A stretch of DNA of 64,000 bases from Sphingomonadales bacterium (GTDB lineage: Bacteria > Pseudomonadota > Alphaproteobacteria > Sphingomonadales > Sphingomonadaceae). Positions 19,800 to 31,943 of this stretch are shown here, piece by piece. The translations under genes and the position numbers were made by a program. The notes beneath the pieces were generated by a model that saw only the letters and a list, made by a program, of their open reading frames with translations, searched no databases and was not told where the DNA came from. How positions within the stretch are numbered: position 1 is the stretch's first letter; every line of letters starts with the position of its first letter. The stretch is taken from positions 62,001 through 126,000 of the forward strand of contig JAIXUQ010000008.1 of NCBI GenBank assembly GCA_027483465.1. Reading direction: 5' to 3'.

Positions 19800-19844
19800 T
19801 TTGCCTTATGGCCTTTTGCTGCGATTCGCGCCATCGCCCTCGCC

Positions 19845-20138
19845 ATGATCCAGATCGAAGGAAGCGGCCAGGCCTTCACCGTGCCCGCCGAGGTGATTGC
19901 CGAAGGGCTGAAACTGGCACCCGAACAGGTGCAGCCCATGCTCGCCGGACGCTTGATCACCAGTTGGGTGGAGGCCGGCGTTGACGAGGATTTCGGTACG
20001 TTCCGGCTCACCTTTGCCACCGAAAAGCGCCGCCTGCGTCTCATCGTTGATGCGCTGGGTGACATTGTGGCGCGATCCACCCTGGATTTCGGGGGGCATG
20101 ATCTGCCACCCGGGGCCCGCAAGCCGGGCGCGGTTTGA
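19845..20138 (+). CDS. DUF6522 family protein
   Basis: 97-residue soluble protein of unknown function. It shows the family pattern: an N-terminal beta strand (MIQIEGSGQAFTVPAEVIAE), LAPEQVQPMLAGRLITSWVE, then a GTFRLTFATEKRRLRLIVD core. The ATG at 19845 is used because the longer in-frame region runs back through rnpB; a GTG at 19791 would add 18 residues. It is divergent from rnpB with only about 45 bases between the RNA 5' end and the start codon. A terminator follows at 20323. Confidence 0.75.
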   Translation: MIQIEGSGQAFTVPAEVIAEGLKLAPEQVQPMLAGRLITSWVEAGVDEDFGTFRLTFATEKRRLRLIVDALGDIVARSTLDFGGHDLPPGARKPGAV

Positions 20139-20322
20139 TCAGCCAAAAGAGATGACCAAAATCGCCGCACCAACATTACAGACTTGCAATGTTGTGGCGT
20201 TTTCGTCATCACATTCTGGTCGGGGCGGCGCCACCCATTTTGCCGCCCCGCCCGCTGGCTGAATGCCGGCAGACCGCACATCATGGTGGCCTCCCCCCTG
20301 TTGGGCCACCAGCGGACGACTT
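20139..20322. other. Non-coding stretch between DUF6522 and speH with small hairpins
   Basis: No coding potential seen. Two inverted repeats: CAACATT/AATGTTG around 20172-20198 with a ten-base loop, and GGGGCGGC (20222-20229) with GCCGCCCC (20242-20249). Neither has a clear T-tract. Confidence 0.4.
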
Positions 20323-20359
20323 CCGGCCGGCAGCTCCCTCGGCTGCCGGCCGGATTTTT
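20323..20359 (+). terminator. Rho-independent terminator after DUF6522 gene
   Basis: Perfect 11-bp stem CCGGCCGGCAG (20323-20333) / CTGCCGGCCGG (20343-20353) with a 9-base loop, followed by ATTTTT. The T-tract is on the plus strand. The opposite operon (speH stop at 20363) also ends here but has no T-tract on its side. Confidence 0.8.
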
Positions 20360-20362
20360 CGT

Positions 20363-20749
20363 TCAAGCGCCTTTGGTTGGATGATTTGCCGGCCTGCTGG
20401 CAATCAGGGCCCGCCCCCGTGGCAGCCGCGTGATCTCGCTGCGCGCGGCACCCAGGGTTGAGACCAGGCAGGCAAGCGCCGCATCGACGGCGGCCGTGTC
20501 ACCGCACAGGAAAATGTCGACCGCAGCCAGCCCATGTTCGGGCCATGTGTGGATCGAGATGTGCGACTCGGCCAGCAGGGCAACACCGGTCACACCCTGC
20601 TGCGGCCCGAAATGATGCAGCTTCAACGCCAGCAGCGTGACGCCTGCGCTGGCGACCGCGGCTTTCAGCGCGGCTTCGACATGCGCCGGGTCCGCCAGGC
20701 CGTGGCAGCCCCACAGGTCGGCGATCAGATGCTGGCCCACCGCCGTCAT
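20363..20749 (-). CDS. speH: S-adenosylmethionine decarboxylase proenzyme
   Basis: Pyruvoyl enzyme making decarboxylated SAM, the aminopropyl donor for spermidine. 128 residues, the short SpeH class. Self-cleavage site Glu61-Ser62 in LLAESHISIHTWPEHG; Ser62 becomes the pyruvoyl group. His67 and Cys82 (FLCGDTA) match the catalytic acid and cleavage residues. The upstream HHFGPQQGVTG is conserved. Its ATG overlaps the stop of the FAD oxidoreductase gene (ATGA). It is the last cistron of the eight-gene polyamine/membrane operon and feeds the SpeE encoded two genes upstream. Confidence 0.95.
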   Translation of the reverse strand: MTAVGQHLIADLWGCHGLADPAHVEAALKAAVASAGVTLLALKLHHFGPQQGVTGVALLAESHISIHTWPEHGLAAVDIFLCGDTAAVDAALACLVSTLGAARSEITRLPRGRALIASRPANHPTKGA

Positions 20750-22341
20750 GCGCGGGCCTCCTCCGGATCGCGGCCCAAGGCGGCCAGAGCGGCGGCCGTG
20801 CCGCGATCATGGGCCTCCTCAAACACGGGAATGCCCGACAAGTCGCTGTTGGCCCCCAGGATCGGGCCGTCCAGCCGGGCAGCGGCTTGCCGCTGTGGGC
20901 CCCAGATGAAGCCGGGTGTGGGCCGCGCCATGGCATGCCCCCACCGCCAGACATCGATGCGGGTGATTGCCCCTTCCAGATCCGGGTTCATCGCCAGCAG
21001 ATCATCGCGCACCATGGCCTGCCATTCGGCAAGGCTGCGGCGGAGCAGCAGCGCCCGGGCATCCGCCGGCGCCATGGCCGACAACGGCTGATACCAGGTC
21101 AACACCGATGCGCCCGGCAGGCCGCGCGGCACCTGGTGGGTGGCCACCACATAGCCAAGCGAGTCGCTGGTGGCCGAAACATTGTCCCACGCCAGCGCCG
21201 CACCCGGCCCGGCCGGCAGGCGGGACACGCTGACATTTGCCACCACCCAGGGCGCATAGGAAAAGCCGGCATCGCCACCCTGCCAAGCCGGAACAATGCG
21301 CGTGGCCACGAAGCGCGGGGCGGCGATGATCGCCTTTTGGGCCCGCACCTCAACCCGGCGCTGCCGCTGTGCATCGATCGCCGTGATCACCACGCGATCA
21401 CCGGCCCGATCAACACTGCCCACCACCATGCCCGGCATCAGGTGGTGCCGCAGCCGTTGTGCCATGCGGTTGGCGAGGTGGCCATTGCCCGCCGGCCAGG
21501 TCAACACCGCATGGCCGTCGCAATTGGCCGCCGCGCCGCGCCGGCCAGCAAAGTAATGGATGCCGGCCCAGGCCGAAACCTCGGCCGGCTCACAGCCATA
21601 TTCATCGCGGGTGGCATAGCGCAGATGGGCGCGCAACACGGGGCTGCTCCAGCCCTGTGCCGCCACCCAATCGACAAAGCGCATTTGATCAAGCGCGAGA
21701 ATGGCGGGATCGCGCGATGCCAGTTCGATCGGGATGGCAAAGGCCGGCCGGCCATCGCTGCCGTGATGCTGGCGCCACCTGTCCATCGCGGCAAAAAAGG
21801 CAGCGAATTCCCTGGCATCCCGCGCATTCAGGCCAAGGGAGGGCAGCAAGCCTTCCTGCCAGCGGCCACGAAACAGCAGGCGCTGATCGGGATCGGCGAC
21901 AATGGCATAATCATCAATCAGCGGCTTGCCGCGCTGCCAGCCGGTGATCAGCCGCATCTGCTCCAGCAGGCGGATCACGCCACGGCTCTCGGGATTGGGC
22001 ACCGGCAGATAATGGGCGCCAAGCGGATGCGCCGAAACCGGGGTGCGGCCTGACCGGGCATTGCCGCCGGCGCTGTCTTCCAGTTCCAGCAGGCGGAAAT
22101 TGCGCTGGCCGGCGTTGGCCAATGCCCAGCCGGCCGAGAGACCGGCAATCCCGGCACCCACGATGGCAATATCGGTGGAGATCACGTCGTCTGGCCGGCC
22201 TGGCGCCATCGCCTGGCGCAACAGATGGCCGCGCTGGCTGCTGGCACCCCCAAGGCTGCCGGGAAACGGCGGTTCGGCGGCAGTACAGCCAGCCAATGCC
22301 GCCGAGATCGTGCCCTGGGCAAATTGGCGACGATCCATCAT
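20746..22341 (-). CDS. FAD-dependent amine-oxidase-like oxidoreductase, predicted lipoprotein
   Basis: 531 residues. The N terminus reads MMDRRQFAQGTISAALAGC: an Arg-Arg export signal ending in a lipobox with Cys19, so a Tat-exported, membrane-anchored enzyme is likely. The dinucleotide-binding loop VGAGIAGLSAGWAL is at residues 61-74 with an acidic partner (LLELEDSAGGNARSG), as in the flavin monoamine/polyamine oxidase superfamily. The C terminus has the second FAD segment (GPILGANSDLSGIPVFEEAH). Starts at the ATG overlapping the speE stop. Between speE and speH, oxidation of a polyamine or its product on the outer face of the inner membrane is a reasonable inference, not shown. Confidence 0.85.
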   Translation of the reverse strand: MMDRRQFAQGTISAALAGCTAAEPPFPGSLGGASSQRGHLLRQAMAPGRPDDVISTDIAIVGAGIAGLSAGWALANAGQRNFRLLELEDSAGGNARSGRTPVSAHPLGAHYLPVPNPESRGVIRLLEQMRLITGWQRGKPLIDDYAIVADPDQRLLFRGRWQEGLLPSLGLNARDAREFAAFFAAMDRWRQHHGSDGRPAFAIPIELASRDPAILALDQMRFVDWVAAQGWSSPVLRAHLRYATRDEYGCEPAEVSAWAGIHYFAGRRGAAANCDGHAVLTWPAGNGHLANRMAQRLRHHLMPGMVVGSVDRAGDRVVITAIDAQRQRRVEVRAQKAIIAAPRFVATRIVPAWQGGDAGFSYAPWVVANVSVSRLPAGPGAALAWDNVSATSDSLGYVVATHQVPRGLPGASVLTWYQPLSAMAPADARALLLRRSLAEWQAMVRDDLLAMNPDLEGAITRIDVWRWGHAMARPTPGFIWGPQRQAAARLDGPILGANSDLSGIPVFEEAHDRGTAAALAALGRDPEEARA

Positions 22342-23858
22342 CCCGCCACCGCGCCCCATTCCTCTTCAAACACCCGCACCAGCGCCTGATTGTCCAGCCG
22401 GTTGATGGCCACGGGGAGCCGCGCCATGTCGGCCGGGAAACGCGAGGCCTGGCCCTCGGTGGCGGCATCCCAGAAGCGCAAGCGGGCTGGCAGGCGCGGG
22501 GCCACCTGGGCGATCGGCCGATGGCCGGCCAACACAAAGCCCCATTCGCCGAAACTGGGCACATAGGCATGATAGGGGCGGGTGGCGAGGCCGGCGGCTT
22601 CAAGCGTGGCAACCACCGTCCAATACGCCCGGCGGGCGATCAGCGGTGACGTGCTTTGCACCACCGCAACCCCGTCTGGTGCCAGCACCCGAGCCAACTC
22701 GCGATAGAAGCTGAGCGAGTACAGCTTGCCCAAGCTGAAGTTTGTGGGGTCCGGCAAGTCGACAATGACCACATCATAGCGGCTGGTGGCGGCGCGCAGC
22801 CACTGGAAGGCATCGGCATTGATCACCCGGACGCGCGGATCGCTGAGGCTGCCATTGTTGAGGGCGGTGAGCATCGCCGACCCGGTGAACAGCCGGGTCA
22901 TCGCCGGATCCAGATCCACCAGGGTGATCTGGCCGACCGGGTGCTTGAGGATTTCGCGCACGGCCATGCCGTCACCACCGCCCAGCACGAGGACGCGGGC
23001 TGGCCGGGCGGAACGGCCCATGGCCGGATGCACCAGTGCCTCGTGATAGCGATACTCATCGCGCGATGCGAATTGCAGATTGCCATTGAGATAGAGGCGA
23101 AGATCGTCGTGCTGCCGGGTGAGGGCAATCCGCTGATAGGGGGTGGAAACGGCGTGGATCACCGGCGCATCATGGCTGGCGACTTCGGCCATCCGCTCCA
23201 GCCGTTCAGCCATCACCAGCCCGGCCAGCAGGCCCAACGCCACCAGCCAGCCGGCCAACCATTCGGCGCGCAGGCCCCGTCGCGGCAACATGGCCAGCAG
23301 TGCCAGCGCCACGCCAACATTGGCGAGGCCAAACAGAAAGCCGGTGCGGATCAACCCCAGCTGCGGCACCAGCACCAGGGGAAACAGCAATGAGGCCGCC
23401 AGGGCCCCGACATAATCGAAGGCCAGCACGCGTGAGACGAGGTCGGCAAAGGCCAGCCGATCCTTGAGGATGCGCATCAGCAGGGGGATTTCGAGACCAA
23501 CCAGCGTGCCAATCACCAGGACGAGGCCATAAAGCGGCAGCCGGAAATCGGCCACCCGGTCAAACGCCAGAAACAGCAGAGCAGCCGCTGGCCCGCCAAT
23601 GGCCGCGATCAGGATTTCGACGCGGACGAACATCGCCAGTTCATTGGCCACCACCCCGCGCGATGCCCAGGCGCCCAGCCCCATTGCAAACAGATAAGTG
23701 CCGATCACTGTGGAAAACTGGGTGACACTGTCTCCCAGCAGATAGGAGGCCAGGGTACCCGCCAGCAGTTCGTAAACCAGCCCGCAGGTGGCCACGACAA
23801 AGGCCGAAGCCAGCAGCGCCCAGCCGGCCCGGTCCGGCCCGGGCGCCGCTTCAGCCAT
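22338..23858 (-). CDS. speE: Membrane-bound polyamine aminopropyltransferase (spermidine synthase)
   Basis: 506 residues: about seven membrane segments (ALLASAFVVATCGLVYELL through LAGWLVALGLLAGLVMAE), then a cytosolic spermidine synthase domain. That domain has STPYQRIALTR, LYLNGNLQFASRDEYRYHE, VLVLGGGDGMAVREIL near residue 290 (decarboxylated-SAM binding), LVDLDPAM and VVIVDLPDPTNFSLGKLYS with the catalytic acidic residue. It transfers an aminopropyl group to putrescine or a related amine. ATG 23858 overlaps the DUF350 stop by 8 bases; longer in-frame starts lie inside that gene. Neighbouring SpeH supplies the donor. Confidence 0.92.
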   Translation of the reverse strand: MAEAAPGPDRAGWALLASAFVVATCGLVYELLAGTLASYLLGDSVTQFSTVIGTYLFAMGLGAWASRGVVANELAMFVRVEILIAAIGGPAAALLFLAFDRVADFRLPLYGLVLVIGTLVGLEIPLLMRILKDRLAFADLVSRVLAFDYVGALAASLLFPLVLVPQLGLIRTGFLFGLANVGVALALLAMLPRRGLRAEWLAGWLVALGLLAGLVMAERLERMAEVASHDAPVIHAVSTPYQRIALTRQHDDLRLYLNGNLQFASRDEYRYHEALVHPAMGRSARPARVLVLGGGDGMAVREILKHPVGQITLVDLDPAMTRLFTGSAMLTALNNGSLSDPRVRVINADAFQWLRAATSRYDVVIVDLPDPTNFSLGKLYSLSFYRELARVLAPDGVAVVQSTSPLIARRAYWTVVATLEAAGLATRPYHAYVPSFGEWGFVLAGHRPIAQVAPRLPARLRFWDAATEGQASRFPADMARLPVAINRLDNQALVRVFEEEWGAVAG

Positions 23859-24060
23859 GAACGGCCGCGCCAATGATGATGGCCAGCGCAATGGCAACCG
23901 ATCCAGCGAGGATGGCCAGCGCCACATTCTGGCGTTCGGCAATTTCCTTCCACACATCCACCGGGGTCAGCCGGTCCCACACACGGAAGCCGATGACGAA
24001 GATGGCCAGGCCAAGGAAGGCATAGGCCAGGGTGGTCAGGAGGGTGGCAAGGCTCAGCAT
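23851..24060 (-). CDS. DUF350 family small inner-membrane protein
   Basis: 69 residues with two hydrophobic helices (TLLTTLAYAFLGLAIFVIGF and NVALAILAGSVAIALAIIIG) joined by a short polar loop containing the family's RLTPVDVWKEIAERQN. It resembles one half of E. coli YjfL, which is encoded beside a glutathionylspermidine-synthase-like protein, so the link of DUF350 to polyamine genes recurs. Function unknown. The ATG at 24060 has GAAGG nine bases upstream; the longer frame overlaps the small gene at 24077 and is rejected. Confidence 0.85.
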   Translation of the reverse strand: MLSLATLLTTLAYAFLGLAIFVIGFRVWDRLTPVDVWKEIAERQNVALAILAGSVAIALAIIIGAAVHG

Positions 24061-24076
24061 CGCGATTGTCCCTTCG

Positions 24077-24229
24077 TCATTTGTGGCGGGGCCCGCCGGC
24101 ATAAACGCCGCCGCCCCCGCTCTGCGGCCCGTCGGCAAAAGGCGACCAGCCAAAATAGGCTGAAATCCAATAGGCCAGCACGAAAATGGCGCACCAGCCG
24201 GCGAACAGTCTGACCGCCCGATGCCTCAC
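24077..24229 (-). CDS. Predicted 50-residue single-pass membrane protein
   Basis: A short frame filling the gap between the DUF4178 and DUF350 genes. GTG start at 24229 overlaps the upstream stop (GTGA). The product begins MRHRAVRLFAGWCAIFVLAY, with a basic N terminus, one hydrophobic helix (about residues 7-28) and a Gly-rich tail ending PRHK. Positive-inside topology puts the N terminus in the cytoplasm. 16 bases separate it from the DUF350 start. No family recognised; the exact overlap, direction and membrane character make it a real cistron rather than chance. Confidence 0.7.
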   Translation of the reverse strand: MRHRAVRLFAGWCAIFVLAYWISAYFGWSPFADGPQSGGGGVYAGGPRHK

Positions 24230-25452
24230 CACTCGTCCTCCTGCTCCGGCTTATCTCCGTTCATTATCAGCAGGATGATCGGCCAGAGAAACAGCAACAA
24301 CGCCGCCAACCAATAGAAACTGGCATCAGTGCCGCCGGTTTCGAGCATGACGACCAGGCGCTTGCGATCGGGCTGGTCAGTATCCGGGCGATATTGTGAT
24401 TGCCATCGCTGGCCGGTGGCCTCGACAATGAGGTCGTAGCGGCCCCCGGGCACGGCGGCCATGCTCACTTGCGGTCGCTCCACGCCTTCGGTCCATGGGC
24501 CATCGGCATCAACGCCGCGATAACGCTCGGCAACGGCCGAGACCGGGTAGCTGGCCTGGCTGCGGCGATTGACCAACGTGTAATCAAGATCGAGCCATTC
24601 ATTGTCCAGCTGGCCTTCAACCGGCACGGCACGGATCACCACGTAGTTGCGGCCGCGCGGCAGATCGATTGGCCCGGCACTCTGGCTCACCACGGTGCCG
24701 TTGATCGGCACCTCCAGTTGCGCCACTTCGACCGGATCGCTGGACTGGAACACGGCATCAACCAGCGTGAGCGCCAGGAAGGCGATGGTGGCAACCACCA
24801 GCATTTGCGGCCACAGGCTGGTCAATCCGGGGACTGGCGGGTCAGCCGGCATGCGTGGCGCAATGCCAAAGGCCGTTTCCACCACTCCGGGGTCTTGGGG
24901 TGTCAGCAGGGTCCAGCTCACCCCCTCGGACCCGCGCTCCATGCTGAGCGTTTCGCTGCCAAGCATATACTCCGCCACGGCCACGGTTTCACCCACCGCG
25001 ACGCGCCAGTAGAACTCGCCCAGCGCCAGATCGACCTGCGCGTCGTACCGGCGCTTGCCTTGCCACAGCTGGTTGCCGATGCGCGCCGTGCGCTCGATGG
25101 TTTCCGGTTCGGCGAGGATGGCCGCCCCAAAGGCGAAACTGCCGCTATCAACCAGCCAGGCATAGCCTTCCCAGGGATTGAACAGGAGATATTCGCGCCA
25201 GCCATCGCCATCGGCGCTGCGTTCCAGATAGCCGATGGCCTCCCACTCCACCCCGGCCAATGTGCCGCGGGTACCAAGCGGGATTTCCGGTACGCTCAAG
25301 GCAGCGGCGCCCTCGGCCAGCAAGCGAAGCTCGGGCGTTGCGGCATCGAGGGTGCTGGCACAATTGCCGCATACCACCGAAATGCTCCGGCCGGCCGCCG
25401 TCACCCGCACAGGTGCGCCACACTTGGGGCAGACGAGGGCGGTAACGCTCAT
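24226..25452 (-). CDS. DUF4178 protein with zinc ribbon and two membrane segments
   Basis: 408 residues. A four-Cys zinc ribbon (Cys8, 11, 28, 31) is followed by a DUF4178 domain (WREYLLFNPWEGYAWLV, KRRYDAQVDLALGEFYWRV), a membrane helix near residues 210-232 (MLVVATIAFLALTLVDAVF), an extracytoplasmic beta-rich domain, and a second helix near the end (FYWLAALLLFLWPIILLIM) with an acidic tail. ATG 25452 overlaps the previous stop by 4 bases; an in-frame start 8 codons earlier is inside that gene. It looks like an integral adaptor joining a cytoplasmic zinc-ribbon/DUF4178 module to the periplasm. Function unknown. Confidence 0.85.
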   Translation of the reverse strand: MSVTALVCPKCGAPVRVTAAGRSISVVCGNCASTLDAATPELRLLAEGAAALSVPEIPLGTRGTLAGVEWEAIGYLERSADGDGWREYLLFNPWEGYAWLVDSGSFAFGAAILAEPETIERTARIGNQLWQGKRRYDAQVDLALGEFYWRVAVGETVAVAEYMLGSETLSMERGSEGVSWTLLTPQDPGVVETAFGIAPRMPADPPVPGLTSLWPQMLVVATIAFLALTLVDAVFQSSDPVEVAQLEVPINGTVVSQSAGPIDLPRGRNYVVIRAVPVEGQLDNEWLDLDYTLVNRRSQASYPVSAVAERYRGVDADGPWTEGVERPQVSMAAVPGGRYDLIVEATGQRWQSQYRPDTDQPDRKRLVVMLETGGTDASFYWLAALLLFLWPIILLIMNGDKPEQEDEW

Positions 25453-26159
25453 GCCGCGGTTTGTGCCTGCACCCATGCCGGCGCCTGCCAGCCGGGCAAT
25501 TCGCGCAAGCCGCGCGGCTTCAACTGCTGCAGGCGCACCATCTGCCCGGCATAGGCTTCCACCTGGTCATCATGGCGCTGGAACGACATGAAGCGGCCAT
25601 CACCTGCGGCCAGATCAACGCTGTAGATCCGCTCGCCGGGCGGGGCGGCAAAGGGAATTTCGCCATCACAGCCAGCCGAAACCGCCCACCGCGCATCGTT
25701 CACCCGGTAGACCACCCCATCGATCTTGCAGCGTTCCCCCACCGCCACCGCGCCGCCGGCGTGCAGGGTTTGAACAATCCCGTTGTTGCGATGGATGGCC
25801 GTGCGCCGGCTCAACATCAGCCGGCCTCCGGCTTCGGCCAGCCAGCCAAAGCTGGAGTCGCCGTACAGCATCAGCCATTCGGTCCAGCAGCCCTGCGCGA
25901 CATTGTCATTCTCTGGCGTTGCGCCCCACAGCCAGCGGATACGGCCGATCAGGGTGAAGGGCGCATCCCCGTCTTGCCCCTCGGTTCCGATCATCAGGGG
26001 CGAGACGGTTTCGGGCACGCCGCTGCTGCTTCCCGTCCGCGCCAGCCGGTCGCCGGTGCGCATCACGGTTGATCGACAATAGTCGCAGACGATGATCGGC
26101 AGGCCCACGGAACGAAAGGTCAAGGGTGCGCCGCATTGCGGGCAGGGGGCTTGCAGCAT
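25449..26159 (-). CDS. DUF4178 protein with N-terminal zinc ribbon (soluble paralogue)
   Basis: 236 residues, no membrane segment. Zinc ribbon at the N terminus (CPQC...CDYC; Cys6, 9, 25, 28) followed by one DUF4178 domain (TEWLMLYGDSSFGWLAEAGGR, CKIDGVVYRVNDARWAV). It is a shorter paralogue of the next cistron, probably from tandem duplication before one copy gained membrane helices. It starts one base after the SPFH stop and overlaps the next start by 4 bases. DUF4178 proteins recur beside polyamine genes and SPFH proteins; no reaction is known. Confidence 0.85.
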   Translation of the reverse strand: MLQAPCPQCGAPLTFRSVGLPIIVCDYCRSTVMRTGDRLARTGSSSGVPETVSPLMIGTEGQDGDAPFTLIGRIRWLWGATPENDNVAQGCWTEWLMLYGDSSFGWLAEAGGRLMLSRRTAIHRNNGIVQTLHAGGAVAVGERCKIDGVVYRVNDARWAVSAGCDGEIPFAAPPGERIYSVDLAAGDGRFMSFQRHDDQVEAYAGQMVRLQQLKPRGLRELPGWQAPAWVQAQTAA

Positions 26160-26160
26160 C

Positions 26161-26988
26161 TCAACCCATCCGCGCCAGCAGGGCAGTCTTGCGAGCGGTG
26201 AATTCGGCCTCGGTCAAGGCGCCGGCTTGCAGCAGCCTATGCAGCTTTTCGATGGTGGCCAGCACATCGTCGCTGCTGGCCGGCGTGCCGGCAGCCGCTG
26301 CCCGCGCATCGATCGCGGCCTGCACGCTTTCGGGCACCGACAGGCTTTCGACGTGAAAATCATGCAGCACAAGGCCAATTGCGGCAAAGGCCGGCGCCAG
26401 ATCAGCCGCGAGATCGGCTGACAGCTTGGCCTGATTGGCCGCCATGTCGAGAAAAGCGACGCCACCGCCACCCAGCCGCGCGGCCAGCGCGGTCGCCACC
26501 GCGGCGCGCAATTGTGGTTCCAGATCGTCCACGCTGAACCGGTCAAGCCCGCCCAGCACGCGCTCCAGAAAGCGCAGGCCATCGGCAATTGCATAGGAAT
26601 AGCGGCCGAAGGCGCGCAGGCGCAAGGTGCCGAAATCGGCATCACGCACGGCCACCGGCTGCGGCGTGCCCCAGCGCCGATCGATCAGGCGGCGCATGGT
26701 GAAGAACAGCACCTCGGTGGGAATGCCGCCAGCCAGGGCACCGGCCAGCCCCCCCTCGGCCAACGCCGCCAGCAGCGGCAGTTCGCCCGTGGCCAACCGA
26801 TAGGCGCCCGGGCCGAACTGCTCGGCCACCACGCCTTCGCTCAGCAGCATCGCGTGCTGGCCTTCACGCACCGTCAGAGTTGCACCATCGCGGATCGCGG
26901 CGCCTTCCGTGCGCCAACGCAGGGCCAGCACACCGGGCTCTTCATCCCACTGCACGGCATCCACAAGCTTCCGGCCAAACAATCCCAT
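26161..26988 (-). CDS. SPFH-domain protein with C-terminal SHOCT motif
   Basis: 275 residues. Residues about 35-230 form an SPFH/band-7-type domain of the YdjI-like soluble group (LTVREGQHAMLLSEGVVAEQ, FGPGAYRLATGELPLL, TEVLFFTMRRLIDRRWGTP, DADFGTLRLRAFGRYSYAI). The end is a SHOCT-like helix pair (DVLATIEKLHRLLQAGALTE). No signal peptide or membrane helix; such proteins oligomerise on membranes. ATG 26988 has GGATGG nearby; an ATG at 26997 (adding three residues) is equally possible. First gene of the polyamine operon, 115 bases downstream of glgX on the same strand. Confidence 0.85.
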   Translation of the reverse strand: MGLFGRKLVDAVQWDEEPGVLALRWRTEGAAIRDGATLTVREGQHAMLLSEGVVAEQFGPGAYRLATGELPLLAALAEGGLAGALAGGIPTEVLFFTMRRLIDRRWGTPQPVAVRDADFGTLRLRAFGRYSYAIADGLRFLERVLGGLDRFSVDDLEPQLRAAVATALAARLGGGGVAFLDMAANQAKLSADLAADLAPAFAAIGLVLHDFHVESLSVPESVQAAIDARAAAAGTPASSDDVLATIEKLHRLLQAGALTEAEFTARKTALLARMG

Positions 26989-27006
26989 GGTTTCCATCCA
27001 GTGATG

Positions 27007-27026
27007 CCGACACCTGTTCTTGTCGG
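27007..27026. promoter_or_regulatory. Short inverted repeat upstream of SPFH/polyamine operon
   Basis: CCGACA (27007-27012) and TGTCGG (27021-27026) with an 8-base spacer, immediately before the first start codon of the operon in the gap after glgX. Could be an operator; no regulator is recognised. Confidence 0.25.
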
Positions 27027-27103
27027 GAGTTCAGTTCGGGATCAAGCCGGACCTGCAACGCGGCAGCCGGTTTCACGGCAAATTCCACGCCCTGGAAAGC
27101 GAT

Positions 27104-31939
<4,836 letters not shown>

Positions 31940-31943
<4 letters not shown>

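Noticed and set aside
19542-19844. N-terminal extension of the DUF6522 frame through rnpB
   Set aside because: The upstream part is the RNase P RNA read in the opposite sense; only the region from 19845 resembles the family.
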